From positions 42,398-106,397 of the forward strand of contig DATLXH010000191.1 in NCBI GenBank assembly GCA_035576005.1: a DNA stretch of 64,000 nucleotides, read 5' to 3'. Under the pieces are notes generated by a model, which ran no database searches, was not told where the DNA came from, and was given only the letters and a program-made list of their open reading frames with translations. The stretch's first letter is position 1; each line of letters begins with the position of its first letter. Source of the stretch: DATLXH01 sp035576005. Its GTDB lineage: Bacteria > Acidobacteriota > Thermoanaerobaculia > Gp7-AA8. The translations under genes were made by a program, and so were the position numbers. This document shows, one piece after another, positions 8,284-16,938 of the stretch.

Positions 8284-8455
8284 TGTTAATTCGCCGCACC
8301 GAGCCGGCGCACGGGCCGTTCCATTGATTCCTCACCACGAGCCGGGGTGCGAGCCGTTGCGTTGATTCGTCATCTCGAACCGGGGCGCGGTCCATTGCGT
8401 TGATTCGTCGTCTCGAACCAGGGCGCGGTCTATTGCGTTGATTCGTCACCAATTC
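8284..8455 (+). repeat. Tandem ~38-bp repeat array
   Basis: About 4.5 degenerate units of ATTCGTC-x-TCTCGAAC...GGGCGCGGTC-ATTGCGTTG. The two central units are nearly identical and the outer ones diverge. It lies in the non-coding gap between hsdM and the transposase element; no CRISPR-like spacers. Confidence 0.7.
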
Positions 8456-8480
8456 GCAACACGCGCCGGAGGCGCGCTCA

Positions 8481-8572
8481 GAGGGTAGCCGGTGGTAAGC
8501 GCGAAGCGCGCAGCCACCGGAGACGGAGACGGTGGGAACAGGAGGTGCGCCCCGGCAGGGGCGCCAGAGGGG
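8481..8572 (-). repeat. Palindromic repeat, copy C (inverted)
   Basis: Inverted copy of the 9031-9138 unit carrying the GCCGGTGG.../...CAGCCACCGG hairpin and GCGCCCCGGCAGGGGCGC. With copy B it brackets the transposase as inverted ends. Confidence 0.7.
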
Positions 8573-8578
8573 CCAGGA

Positions 8579-9025
8579 TCACCAGAGATATCGTTCGTCG
8601 AATTCGATGTCGTGCTTTTGCAGGAACTCCCGATACTCCTCCTGAAAGGAACGTTGCCGGTGATGCTCTTCCTGTTGAGCGATATACGTGCGTACCACGT
8701 CGACATTCGAGCGGCTCACGGTGAACGCACCATATCCTTCCTGCCACGCAAATCGGTTCTGATGAATCTCGTCGTGTATCCACTTCGACGAGTCGCTCTT
8801 GGTCACGCGAATGATGTCCGAGAGGGTATGTGTCGGTTTCAGCCCGACAAGGAGATGGACATGGTCGGCAACGCCGCCGATTTCGAGAGGAGTTCCACCG
8901 AGGCCTCGCACCACGCCGCCGAGATAGGCGTGGAGCCGGGAACGGAAGGCCGCGACAATCGACGGAACGCGCTCTTTCGTGCTGAATACGAGATGGTAAT
9001 GAAGACTGACGTGCGTGGCAGGCAT
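8579..9025 (-). mobile_element. IS200/IS605-type (RAYT-like) Y1 transposase
   Basis: The 148-residue product begins MPATHVSLHYHLVFSTKERV. It contains ADHVHLLV, the HUH metal-binding motif, and VDVVRTYIAQQEEHH with the likely nucleophilic tyrosine. Length and motifs fit a complete single-domain Y1 transposase acting on single-stranded DNA through subterminal hairpins. No TnpB follows. It sits between hsdR and hsdM on the same strand. Large palindromic repeats in opposite orientation (8481-8572 and 9031-9138) flank it, resembling a REP-associated transposase with its hairpins. It appears intact. Confidence 0.85.
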
Positions 9026-9030
9026 CGAAT

Positions 9031-9138
9031 CTCCTCTGGCGCCCCTGCCGGGGCGCGGTCCATTGTGCGCGGAAAACCGGTGGCTGCGCGCTTCGCGCTT
9101 GCCACCGGCTACCCTCGATGCGCCCCTGCCGGGGCGCC
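9031..9138 (+). repeat. Palindromic repeat, copy B
   Basis: Nearly identical to 8168-8276 and inverted relative to 8481-8572. It lies immediately upstream of the transposase start and contains three strong hairpins. Confidence 0.8.
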
Positions 9139-9208
9139 GCGCCGTTCGGCGTTGATGGGTGCGTTGAAGGGAAGATCGTTCATCCTCGGCCGACGTACAC
9201 GCACGACG

Positions 9209-11557
9209 TTACGCGACCTCGTTGTACAACTCAGTTTCCAGCTCGCGCACCGCGGATAGATAGGCTTCTTTCCCGCCGAAAAGGCGGACGATCTCCACCG
9301 GCGTCCCGAGGTCGCTGAGCGGATCGACCTTGAGGATGTCCAGCGACTCCACGCTGCGAATGCCGCTCTCGGCGTACTTGTCGAGGAGAGCCTGCAGAAC
9401 GGCGCGAGCGCGATCCCCATACTTTGCGAAGACGTTGCGCTTGTTGACGCGGTCGGCTCGCTCACGACGGGTGAGCGGCGGTTGATCGAAGGCCACGTGG
9501 CAAACGAGATCGAAGGCGTCGTACCCCCGTCCCACTTCCTCGGCCAGCTCTTCGAGGAAGACGCCTTGCGAGGCCAGCTCATCGACGAGAACCTGTTTGC
9601 GCTCCGCTCCGTTCCAGGCTCTGAGGAACGCGTCGAGCGAGCGATAGGCTTTGTGAACGGTCTTTCGCGTGTAGTCGCGAAGAGATTCGGTGATGAGATT
9701 TCCGTCGGCGTCGAGGTATTGCACGCGCTCCGTCGCAACCATTACCGGTACGTCATCGACGTAGTAGCGCGTCACACCGGTCGCAGTCTCGTCATCGGGA
9801 TAGAGTGGACGGCCGTACGGCTCCTCCGGGGTTTCCTCGATTTCGTCCTCCGGCCCGGTCTGGTCGGGAGGAACGACGGGGTCGCCTTGGGACGGCTCGT
9901 AGATCTGCACCGGATCGCCATCGAAGTCGGGATCGGCGAAGAGGGCCGTGGCCCGTTTGAAGTCCATGATCGTGAAGTAGAGCTTGTTGTAATCCTCGTT
10001 GATGCGCGTCCCGCGGCCGATGATCTGTTTGAACTCGGTCATGGAGTTGATGCGCTTGTCCAGCACGATGAGATGACAGGTCTGTGCGTCGACGCCGGTG
10101 GACATGAGCTGCGAGGTCGTGGCGATGACGGGGTACGTCGATTCGGGATCGATGAAGTTGTCGAGTTGGGTCTTGCCTTCCTCGTTGTCGCCTGTGATGC
10201 GCATGACGTACTTGCTGTTGGCGGCGGCGAGGTCGGCGTTTGTGTTGACGAGCGCTTTGCGCATCCGCTCGGCGTGATCGACGTTGTCACAGAAGACGAT
10301 GGTCTTGGCGAAACGGTTGGTGGCCCGGAGGAACTCTGTGATCTTCGCAGCGACGAGCTCCGTTCGCTTCTCCAGGACGAGTGTGCGATCGAAGTCGAGC
10401 TGGTTGTATTCGCGGTCTTCGATCGGCTGCCCGTACCTGTCGGTCTTCCCGAGCTCGGGACGCCAGCCGTCGAGGTCTTTGTCGAGGCCGATGCGCACGA
10501 CCTTGTAGGGCGCGAGGAATCCGTCGGAGATCCCTTGCTTGAGTGAATAGGTGTAGAGAGGATCGCCGAAGTAATCGATGTTCGAGACGTCGCGTGTCTC
10601 TTTCGGTGTGGCGGTGAGGCCGATCTGCGTGGCCGAGGAGAAGTACTCGAGGACTTTGCGCCAGGAGGCGTCGGCCGCGGCGCTTCCGCGGTGACACTCG
10701 TCGATGATGACGAGGTCGAAGAAGTCGGGGGAGAACTGCCTGTAGATGTTCTGCTCTTCCTCGACACCGGTGACCGCCTGATAGAGCGAGAGGTAAATCT
10801 CGAACGCTTTGTCGGCGGTGCGATTGGTGATCTTGGTCATGGCCTTACCGAACGGTTTGAAGTCGTTGGTCTTGGTCTGATCCGCGAGGATGTTCCGGTC
10901 GACGAGAAAGAGGATGCGTTTCTTCGCGCCGGACTTCCAGAGGCGCCAGATGATTTGAAACGCTGTGTACGTTTTGCCCGTGCCGGTGGCCATGACCAGC
11001 AGGATGCGATTCTGTCCGCGGGCGATCGCCTCGACGGTGCGATTGATGGCGACCTGCTGGTAGTAACGCGGCACCTTTCCTGAGTCGTAGTAATCCTGCG
11101 TGGCGATGTCGTCCTGCCGGTCGGTGAGTCCCTTTGCCTGGCGATAGCGACGCCAGAGCTCCTCCGGCGATGGAAAGTCCCCGAGGGAAAACTCTCGTTC
11201 GACCACTCCGCTGGTCGTCAGGCGATCGTGCTCGAGGAAAGCATCGCCATTCGAGCTGTAGACAAAGGGGAGGTCGAGAATCTCAGCGTATTCGAGGGCC
11301 TGCTGCATACCGGCGCCGACGGTATGGTTGTTGTCTTTCGCCTCGACGATGGCAAGTGGGATGTTCGGCTTGTAGAAGAGGATGTAGTCGGCCTTCTTCG
11401 CTTTGCCGCGGGTGGTTAGCTTTCCGCGAACGATCACGCGCCCCGCCGTGAAGAAACGCTCTTCGAGGACCTGCGTCATCACGTCCCACCTGGCGAGGAT
11501 CGCAGGCGTGATGAACTTCGTGCGGATGTCGGTCTCGGTGAGTGCCTTTTTGTCCAT
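9209..11557 (-). CDS. hsdR: Type I restriction endonuclease/translocase subunit HsdR
   Basis: From ATG 11557 the product has 782 residues. The N-terminal nuclease domain shows ADYILFYKPNIPLAIVEAKD, carrying the D...E-x-K core. The SF2 motor shows VMATGTGKTYTA (Walker A), IIDECHRG (DEAD-like box), GLTATP and IIGRGTRIN. The C-terminal part resembles the EcoEI-type HsdR tail. It needs HsdM/HsdS for DNA recognition and translocates DNA before cutting. A longer frame to 11680 is possible, but the MDKKALTETDIRTKF start fits the family. It is the upstream member of the hsd locus, separated from hsdM by the transposase element. Confidence 0.95.
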   Translation of the reverse strand: MDKKALTETDIRTKFITPAILARWDVMTQVLEERFFTAGRVIVRGKLTTRGKAKKADYILFYKPNIPLAIVEAKDNNHTVGAGMQQALEYAEILDLPFVYSSNGDAFLEHDRLTTSGVVEREFSLGDFPSPEELWRRYRQAKGLTDRQDDIATQDYYDSGKVPRYYQQVAINRTVEAIARGQNRILLVMATGTGKTYTAFQIIWRLWKSGAKKRILFLVDRNILADQTKTNDFKPFGKAMTKITNRTADKAFEIYLSLYQAVTGVEEEQNIYRQFSPDFFDLVIIDECHRGSAAADASWRKVLEYFSSATQIGLTATPKETRDVSNIDYFGDPLYTYSLKQGISDGFLAPYKVVRIGLDKDLDGWRPELGKTDRYGQPIEDREYNQLDFDRTLVLEKRTELVAAKITEFLRATNRFAKTIVFCDNVDHAERMRKALVNTNADLAAANSKYVMRITGDNEEGKTQLDNFIDPESTYPVIATTSQLMSTGVDAQTCHLIVLDKRINSMTEFKQIIGRGTRINEDYNKLYFTIMDFKRATALFADPDFDGDPVQIYEPSQGDPVVPPDQTGPEDEIEETPEEPYGRPLYPDDETATGVTRYYVDDVPVMVATERVQYLDADGNLITESLRDYTRKTVHKAYRSLDAFLRAWNGAERKQVLVDELASQGVFLEELAEEVGRGYDAFDLVCHVAFDQPPLTRRERADRVNKRNVFAKYGDRARAVLQALLDKYAESGIRSVESLDILKVDPLSDLGTPVEIVRLFGGKEAYLSAVRELETELYNEVA

Positions 11558-11699
11558 TGTTTCTCGGATTACCGGGTGCTCGACAGTGTACCGGAGGCAG
11601 GGTGGAGGTGAGCTCCCGTCGTCGTCCCGTCGTCGTCTGAGCGTGACGAGGCCTTCCGGTGTTGCTGCTTTGATCAGCACCTGTCGCCGGTCTCAACAA

Positions 11700-11822
11700 G
11701 GACCCTCATCCGCCCTCACGGTACCTTCTCCCGCCGGGAGAAGGGGGTCCCTTTTCAACGCAAGCCCCGAGATGGTCACGGTTGGTGAGACCCTCACCCC
11801 AACCCTCTCCCGCGGGGAGAGG
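11700..11822 (+). repeat. REP-like hairpins upstream of hsdR
   Basis: Two adjacent palindromes: CTTCTCCCGCCGGGAGAAG with flanking GACCCTCATCCGCC, then CCCTCTCCCGCGGGGAGAGG preceded by GACCCTCACCCCAA. Similar copies lie at 14968-15055 and 15787-15835, and a related run at 63745-63935. Confidence 0.65.
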
Positions 11823-12137
11823 AAGTTTCAGCTCGGTCCATGGCTTGATTTCGGTTGGATGTGCGAGAGTGCGTACGCTGATGAGCCGTCCGAAGGGTTG
11901 TCGAGAAGGGACGCTCGAGCGAGTCGCTTCGTCAAGATATTGACTTGAATCATCCTTTACGCACTCCGCGCCACACCTGAGCGAAGTCGTGACCCGTTAG
12001 ACATGACTTCTCGCGATGAGATCGGTATGCGGAAGCCGGAAAATACTGGTTTCCTGACTGTCGGAGGCCTGACCCTACTCCTCGTCGCAACCTTCTTACC
12101 CGGCGCTCCGCGCCACCCTCTCAGCGGGAGAGAGGAG
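11823..12137. other. Intergenic region between hsdR and the kinase gene
   Basis: Convergent/divergent spacer without a supportable gene. It carries another weak hairpin near 12090-12140 (CCTCTCAGCGGGAGAGAGG). I see no tRNA or promoter worth naming. Confidence 0.4.
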
Positions 12138-14843
12138 TTACCGGCGGAAGCCGGTGATGAGGACCGCGTCACGGGAAAGGTCGCCGCGCGAGAGGACCCA
12201 TCCCTTTCCGTCACGCAACCGCTTGAACCCGAAGATCGTATGCTCGTCGAAATTCGTGATCTTTTGTTGGCGAGATCCGTCGATGGGCACGCGCCAGAGG
12301 TTCGCCCGGTCGCCGGGGGCGGTATTCACCACCAGCGCTGTTCCGTCCATGGTCCACTGGATATCGGATCCTCGAAAAGCTGGCGCAAGATCGAGCTTTT
12401 TCAGGGGAGCACCGCCGCTGGCTGGAAGAATACCGACAAACAGGCGACGCGCCCCGCCTGTCTCGATCATGTACGCCGCGATTCTCGAGCCGTCCGGTGA
12501 GAAGACAGGAATCGACAGGAAGCCGGGACTCTCAATCGACGATGGACTTCCACCGTCAATTGACACACGACCGACCTTCGGAAGGTTGCGACTGGATGAA
12601 GACTCGTTCCCTTTTGCGACGGTCTCGTAAATGACCCATTTTCCATCGGGAGATATATCCACCCTCGATTCCGCGTTGAGTGTCGTCGCGAGGACTTTCC
12701 TGTCCGATCCGTCGATGTTCATCCGGCAGACCTCGATTCCTGTAGGGGTCACCGAAACATAGACGATCCACTTTCCGTCACGCGTCGCTACAGGAAACCG
12801 GTTTTGATTGCCATCCCTGGTCAACAGGGTTCGGCCTGTTCCGTCGAGGTTCATGACCCAGAGGTCGACCTTTCCCGTTTCGAGAGAGGTGAAAACGATC
12901 CTGTCATCCGGAAGCGTTGCGATTCCGAAAGCACCTTCAAGTTTCGCAGCGGTGATCCGCTTGGGGGTTCCCATGTCCGGATAAATCCAGACATCCGCCG
13001 CCGTGTCGCTCGCAACCGTCATCAGCGACTTGCCATCGCCGGTCACGCTGATCGAGCGATAGTCGAACAAGTCATTCGTAACCGCGTAGGGCTCGCCCGA
13101 GGGGTACGGCACGTACCAGATCTGGCTTCTGCCGTCGGTCCCGCCATCGGCAACTGCCACGACCCCTTTCTGATCTGGAAGCCAGGCAACTTGCGCGACC
13201 TGCCTCCATGAGGCAGTCGAGAACGGCCGCATCGCGCCGCTCTTGCCATCGACCGCGACGATTCTGCCCACGCCCGAGTCGGCATTGTTCACCGCGGCCG
13301 CGAGAATGCTGCCATCAGGGGACCAGGAGACGCCGGCAAAGAAAACAGGTGCGAACCTCTCAGGAGCTCGACAGCGTGCGAGAGTCCGCTCTCCGCTCCC
13401 GTCAGCGTTCGCGACGATCAGTGCAGTTTCTTCAGCCGTGGGAAAGCGCAATCTCAGAAAGGCCATCTGCTTTCCATCCGGGGAGAACGCCGGCTGCGCG
13501 TCCATGTCCTCGATGATCTTTCGGGGAGATCCGCCCAGAGTGGATATCTGGTAGATCGCCCCTGCAGGCAATTCCGAGCTTTTTTCTCCGTAATAGATCG
13601 ACGATCCATCAGGAGTGAAGGTGAGCCCCCAGTAGCCAACACGGCGAGGGGGAATCAGCTGGAGGGTCTGGCCACTCATCAGCTGACGGACCATGAGGCT
13701 CTGTTCCCCCTGCTCGGATAAGACGTACGCGCCATACTTCCCGTCCGGTGAGATGGACGCCCCAGTCACCCTTCCCGTGGCGGTCACACGCGTAATCTGT
13801 GCCGATGCCACCCGGCCGGAACTGGCCGAGTCGGTACGCGGCCGGAAGACGAGCCACGCTGCCACCGCACCAAGGACAAGAACGACGGCGAGAAGCGACC
13901 CGTAGAGTCCCGCTCTTCCTTGGGAAGGCGCAGCAGGAACACCGGCCGAGACCAGCGATCCGCTCGGATTCGAGTCGATCTCCCGCAGGAGATCACGAAG
14001 GTCGAGCGCGACATCCTTGACCGATTGATAGCGTTCGTCGCGATCCTTCGCGAGCGACTTCCGAACGATTCTGACCAGTTCCTGGGGCGTGTCAGAACGA
14101 ACGTTCCGCAGCGGTTCAGGATCGGTGTGAATGATTTTGTGAAGGGTATCGACAGTGGAGTCGCCGCTAAAAGCGCGCTGCCGCGCCACGAGCTCATACA
14201 GGACTGCCCCCAGGGAAAAAATGTCGGAGCGATGGTCGACCGCTTTCCCTTCCGCCTGTTCTGGGGACATGTAACCGGCAGTGCCCATCACGGTCCCGGG
14301 TTCGGTTCCTCTCACTTCCGTTCGTGAGCCCTGGCCCACCTCGTCACGCGCGCGAAGCTTTGCGAGACCGAAATCGAGGACTTTTGCGTAACCGGCCTTC
14401 GTGGTCATGATGTTTTCGGGTTTGAGGTCGCGATGAATGATTCCTTCCGCATGTGCAGCCGCGAGCGCCTCGGACACCTGCATGATCAGCTTGAGGCCCT
14501 TCTTGAGCTCCAGCCCTTCACTGATGAGGTCGCGGAGCGTCTTTCCTTCGATCAACTCCATGGCGATGTAGCGCACGGACTCGGTTTCCTCATCGAGCCT
14601 TTCCTCGCCGATGTCATAGACCGCAACCACATGGGGATGATTCAGAGCAGACGCCGCGCGCGCTTCCTGAACGAACCTGGTGACACGCGAGGATTCGCCG
14701 CCGAAGGTCGAGGGAAGGATCTTGACTGCGACATTCCGCTCGAGGTCGGGGTCGAAGGCTTTGTAGACCTTACCCATTCCTCCCTCCCCGAGAAGGGAGA
14801 GGAGGCGGTAGCGTCCGAGCTGCTGCTCACGAAACTCGCTCAA
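12138..14843 (-). CDS. Ser/Thr protein kinase with transmembrane segment and PD40/TolB-like propeller
   Basis: The N-terminal kinase is complete: LGEGGMGKVYKA (glycine loop), NVAVKILPS (catalytic Lys), HRDLKPEN (catalytic loop), DFGLAK and GTAGYMSPEQ (activation segment). One TM helix follows (LYGSLLAVVLVLGAVAAWLVF), then about 550 residues of SPDGK-type PD40 propeller blades, probably periplasmic sensing. I favour TTG 14843 (LSEFREQQLGRYR), because the frame extends to ATG 14996 only through a REP-like repeat. That alternative adds 51 residues. Neither start has a clear Shine-Dalgarno. Substrate unknown. Such fusions are abundant in Acidobacteriota-like genomes. Confidence 0.9.
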   Translation of the reverse strand: MSEFREQQLGRYRLLSLLGEGGMGKVYKAFDPDLERNVAVKILPSTFGGESSRVTRFVQEARAASALNHPHVVAVYDIGEERLDEETESVRYIAMELIEGKTLRDLISEGLELKKGLKLIMQVSEALAAAHAEGIIHRDLKPENIMTTKAGYAKVLDFGLAKLRARDEVGQGSRTEVRGTEPGTVMGTAGYMSPEQAEGKAVDHRSDIFSLGAVLYELVARQRAFSGDSTVDTLHKIIHTDPEPLRNVRSDTPQELVRIVRKSLAKDRDERYQSVKDVALDLRDLLREIDSNPSGSLVSAGVPAAPSQGRAGLYGSLLAVVLVLGAVAAWLVFRPRTDSASSGRVASAQITRVTATGRVTGASISPDGKYGAYVLSEQGEQSLMVRQLMSGQTLQLIPPRRVGYWGLTFTPDGSSIYYGEKSSELPAGAIYQISTLGGSPRKIIEDMDAQPAFSPDGKQMAFLRLRFPTAEETALIVANADGSGERTLARCRAPERFAPVFFAGVSWSPDGSILAAAVNNADSGVGRIVAVDGKSGAMRPFSTASWRQVAQVAWLPDQKGVVAVADGGTDGRSQIWYVPYPSGEPYAVTNDLFDYRSISVTGDGKSLMTVASDTAADVWIYPDMGTPKRITAAKLEGAFGIATLPDDRIVFTSLETGKVDLWVMNLDGTGRTLLTRDGNQNRFPVATRDGKWIVYVSVTPTGIEVCRMNIDGSDRKVLATTLNAESRVDISPDGKWVIYETVAKGNESSSSRNLPKVGRVSIDGGSPSSIESPGFLSIPVFSPDGSRIAAYMIETGGARRLFVGILPASGGAPLKKLDLAPAFRGSDIQWTMDGTALVVNTAPGDRANLWRVPIDGSRQQKITNFDEHTIFGFKRLRDGKGWVLSRGDLSRDAVLITGFRR

Positions 14844-14967
14844 GGGATAGGAATTTTCATTGTTTGCTCGCCACCCCGAGTTGGTCTCCCGCGCGATTCT
14901 GGGCGATTCTACTCCTGGTTCATGGCTGACGGAGCTTGGGCTTGAGTAGCGCTTCGCCGAACCGAGA

Positions 14968-15055
14968 CCCTCATCCGCCCTCACGGGCCCCTTCACCCGC
15001 CGGGAGAAGCGGGTCCCCCTTTCAATGCAATCCCCGAGATGGCCACGGTCGGTCG
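14968..15055 (+). repeat. REP-like repeat, near-copy of 11700-11790
   Basis: GACCCTCATCCGCCCTCACGG, CCGCCGGGAGAAG, TTTCAATGCAA and CCCCGAGATGGCCACGGT match the segment at 11700-11790 in the same order. The two copies flank the kinase gene. Confidence 0.7.
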
Positions 15056-15116
15056 TGGGCGCTCACAGCGTCGTGATAGCATATTGCTTGCGTATCGATA
15101 GCGTTCTGGAGCCATC

Positions 15117-15347
15117 ATGACCAATGTATTGATCAGGAACCTCGACGACGAGATCCTCAACCGGTTGAAGGTTCGGGCGGCGCGCAATGACAGGTCGCTC
15201 CAGGGAGAGTTGGTGACCATACTGGAGCGGGCGGCCAGGGTGGATATCACGGAGGGACGTGCTCTGGCGGCACGCGTCAGACGCAGGCTGGCTGGCCGGG
15301 TTCATTCGGACAGCACGGCTCTCGTCGCTACCGACCGGCAGAGATGA
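15117..15347 (+). CDS. FitA/VapB-type ribbon-helix-helix antitoxin
   Basis: A 76-residue protein. MTNVLIRNLDDEILNRLKVRAARNDRS is the classic FitA-like ribbon-helix-helix start (short DNA-binding strand plus two helices). A basic tail follows that would mask the toxin active site. CTGGAG lies 8 nt before the ATG. The stop overlaps the toxin ATG by 4 bp (ATGA). Antitoxin plus toxin are expected to autorepress this promoter. Confidence 0.9.
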   Translation: MTNVLIRNLDDEILNRLKVRAARNDRSLQGELVTILERAARVDITEGRALAARVRRRLAGRVHSDSTALVATDRQR

Positions 15348-15772
15348 TGACGAAATTCGTCGTCGATGCCAGTGTGGCGATGAAATGGTTCATTCCGGAG
15401 GTCCATTCTGCCGCCGCTGAACGTCTCCTGCATTCGAGATTTGACGTTTCGGCTCCGGACCTGATCCGTCCGGAGTTTGGAAATGTCCTTTGGAAAAAGA
15501 GGCGGCGCGGCGAGATCAATCAGAAGGATGCCCTCGACATTCTTGCAGGCCTCGAGAGCATCGGCCTCGAGGTGCATTCGTCGACAGCACTGCTGGTTCC
15601 TGCGTTCGAGATTGCCACCGCGCTCGACCAGACCGTGTACGACAGCGTTTACCTTGCCCTGGCCGTCGCCCAGGACTGCGCGTTGATCACGGCTGATCGG
15701 AAGTTTCATTCGGCGGTAGCGGCTAGTCCTCTGGCGAGGAACATCCGATTCGTGGAAGACGGTTGGTCATGA
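15344..15772 (+). CDS. VapC/FitB-type PIN-domain toxin
   Basis: A 142-residue PIN ribonuclease with the four expected acidic positions: D8 (KFVVDASVAMKWF), E44 (RPEFGNVLW), D100 (TVYDSVYLALA) and D118 (LITADRKF). Full length for the family and apparently active. VapC toxins typically cut tRNA or rRNA; the target cannot be read here. Coupled to the upstream antitoxin by an ATGA overlap. Confidence 0.92.
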   Translation: MMTKFVVDASVAMKWFIPEVHSAAAERLLHSRFDVSAPDLIRPEFGNVLWKKRRRGEINQKDALDILAGLESIGLEVHSSTALLVPAFEIATALDQTVYDSVYLALAVAQDCALITADRKFHSAVAASPLARNIRFVEDGWS

Positions 15773-15786
15773 CTTGGCTCCTACGA

Positions 15787-15835
15787 AAGACCCTCACCCC
15801 AACCCTCTCCCGCGGTGTATGGGAGAGGGAGTTCT
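15787..15835 (+). repeat. REP-like hairpin
   Basis: GACCCTCACCCCAACCCTCT then CCCGCGGTGTATGGGAGAGGG. A slightly interrupted copy of the palindrome at 11790-11822, directly downstream of the VapC-like toxin. Confidence 0.6.
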
Positions 15836-15880
15836 CCCGGATAAGACAACCTGAGACGATCGGTCTAATACATCCGTCAG

Positions 15881-16163
15881 GCCCTAAATTCGAACGGAGG
15901 TAAACTTCGATGATGAACACGCATCTTCTTGAGCAAGCTCGCCAGCTTAGTGCGGATGAGCAGCTCGAACTCGCCGAGGCTGTCTGGGATGACCTTGCAG
16001 AACGCAACGCGGTACCGTTGCCGACGGCCGCTCTGACACTGGAACTCCAACTGCGACTGGTGGAACATGAAGCAATCCCGACGATTCGATTTCCTGGGAC
16101 GAAGTCAAGGTCTCGGCGTTCGCTTGAATCAAGAAATGACGCTGAAGGTAGTGTTTCGCTCTG
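15881..16163 (+). pseudogene. Frameshifted addiction-module antitoxin plus toxin stub (copy 1)
   Basis: The frame from ATG 15910/15913 begins (M)MNTHLLEQARQLSADEQLE, as in the intact antitoxin at 21439. A missing A (GAAGCAATCCC here, GAAGCAAATCCC there) throws it out of frame after VEHEA. The downstream ATG (16136) of a ParE-like toxin survives for only 12 codons (MTLKVVFRSVDS). The 5' flank AAATTCGAACGGAGGTAAAC is shared with copy 2. This is a decayed duplicate of the module at 21.4 kb. Confidence 0.8.
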
Positions 16164-16276
16164 TGGATTCTTGAAGCGGCGGTCATAGAGATGTCCGGTC
16201 CGTCCGTGCCGGCGGTTGAACCACTGGCCCCTGGCCCCAAGAGTTCTGGCAATCGCACCATTGACGCGAGTTCCGT

Positions 16277-16282
16277 TAGAAT
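16277..16282 (+). promoter_or_regulatory. -10-like box (TAGAAT), leaderless start
   Basis: TAGAAT ends 8 nt before the antitoxin ATG at 16291, too close for a normal 5' leader. Same arrangement as at 19078 and 21762. Confidence 0.45.
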
Positions 16283-16290
16283 GGTCGACC

Positions 16291-16521
16291 ATGGCACGAA
16301 CGATCGAGGACATCGAATCTGAACTACTGCAACTCGACCGGCATGCCCGTGCTGCCCTGGCAAAGCGCCTGCTTGATAGCCTCCAAACCCTCTCAGAACA
16401 GGAGTTTGACGATCTCTGGATCGAAGAGGGGGAAGCTCGCTACGCCGACTTCAAGGCAGGCAGGACCTCTGCGATTGACGGTGGTGAAGTGTTCGCTCGA
16501 GCGCGAGCGCGGGAACGGTGA
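16291..16521 (+). CDS. Addiction-module antitoxin (PF09720-like)
   Basis: A 76-residue protein with an N-terminal helix pair (IEDIESELLQLDRHARAALAKRLLDSLQTL) and an acidic mid-region (EFDDLWIEEGEARYADF), as in short unstable antitoxins paired with RelE/ParE toxins. The start at 16291 is chosen over an upstream in-frame codon because TAGAAT lies just ahead of it. Its stop overlaps the toxin GTG. Confidence 0.8.
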   Translation: MARTIEDIESELLQLDRHARAALAKRLLDSLQTLSEQEFDDLWIEEGEARYADFKAGRTSAIDGGEVFARARARER

Positions 16522-16826
16522 AATCGTACCGATTCCTTGCAGAAGCTGAAAACGAGTTTCAGGAACAGATCCGGTATTTCGATGAGCAGGTCGCAGGTTT
16601 GGGAAACAAGTTCATCGCGGACCTCGAGTTCACCGTTGAATCAATTCGCGCGTTCCCGGAGAGCGGCGCGCCGGTGTCTCAGAATCTCAGGAAGCGACTT
16701 CTGCGCGTGTTTCGGCACAGCGTCTTCTATGTCAAAACTCAAGACGAGATCATTGTCGTCGCCGTCGCCCCATACAGACGCCGCCCCGGTTACTGGCGCA
16801 AGCGTATGCAAAATCTGACGCGTTGA
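16518..16826 (+). CDS. RelE/ParE-type toxin
   Basis: 102 residues starting at GTG 16518, overlapping the antitoxin stop (GTGA). The order AEAENEFQEQIRYFDEQVAGLG, then RAFPESGAP, RVFRHSVFYVKTQDEIIVVAVAPYRRRPGYW is the usual RelE/ParE fold, with the C-terminal VAVAP.RRPGYW signature. Full length. It is followed after 6 bp by an attC-like site, a common home for such modules, whose loss kills the cell and so stabilises cassette arrays. Confidence 0.88.
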   Translation: MKSYRFLAEAENEFQEQIRYFDEQVAGLGNKFIADLEFTVESIRAFPESGAPVSQNLRKRLLRVFRHSVFYVKTQDEIIVVAVAPYRRRPGYWRKRMQNLTR

Positions 16827-16832
16827 TCGGCC

Positions 16833-16903
16833 GCCCAACTCGGCGCTGCAGTGCGCTACTCTCTGTCGTACGATTGCCGCGGCTGCGCGGAAAAACGTTG
16901 GGC
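16833..16903 (+). other. Integron attC-like recombination site
   Basis: GCCCAAC (16833-16839) matches R'' RYYYAAC and GTTGGGC (16897-16903) matches R' GTTRRRY. The two are perfect complements bounding 71 bp. Inner arms CGGCGCTGCAG and CGCGGCTGCGCGG pair imperfectly. It lies directly after a toxin-antitoxin pair. Confidence 0.6.
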
Positions 16904-16938
16904 AACGAATCTCGGGAACTTTCAATCGTGCACTCCAT

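Noticed and set aside
8284..8455. CRISPR-like repeat array
   Set aside because: Units are contiguous tandem repeats of 38 bp with no unique spacers and no cas genes nearby.
9482..10546. 354-codon plus-strand ORF opposite hsdR
   Set aside because: Shadow of hsdR, whose helicase and nuclease motifs are intact on the minus strand.
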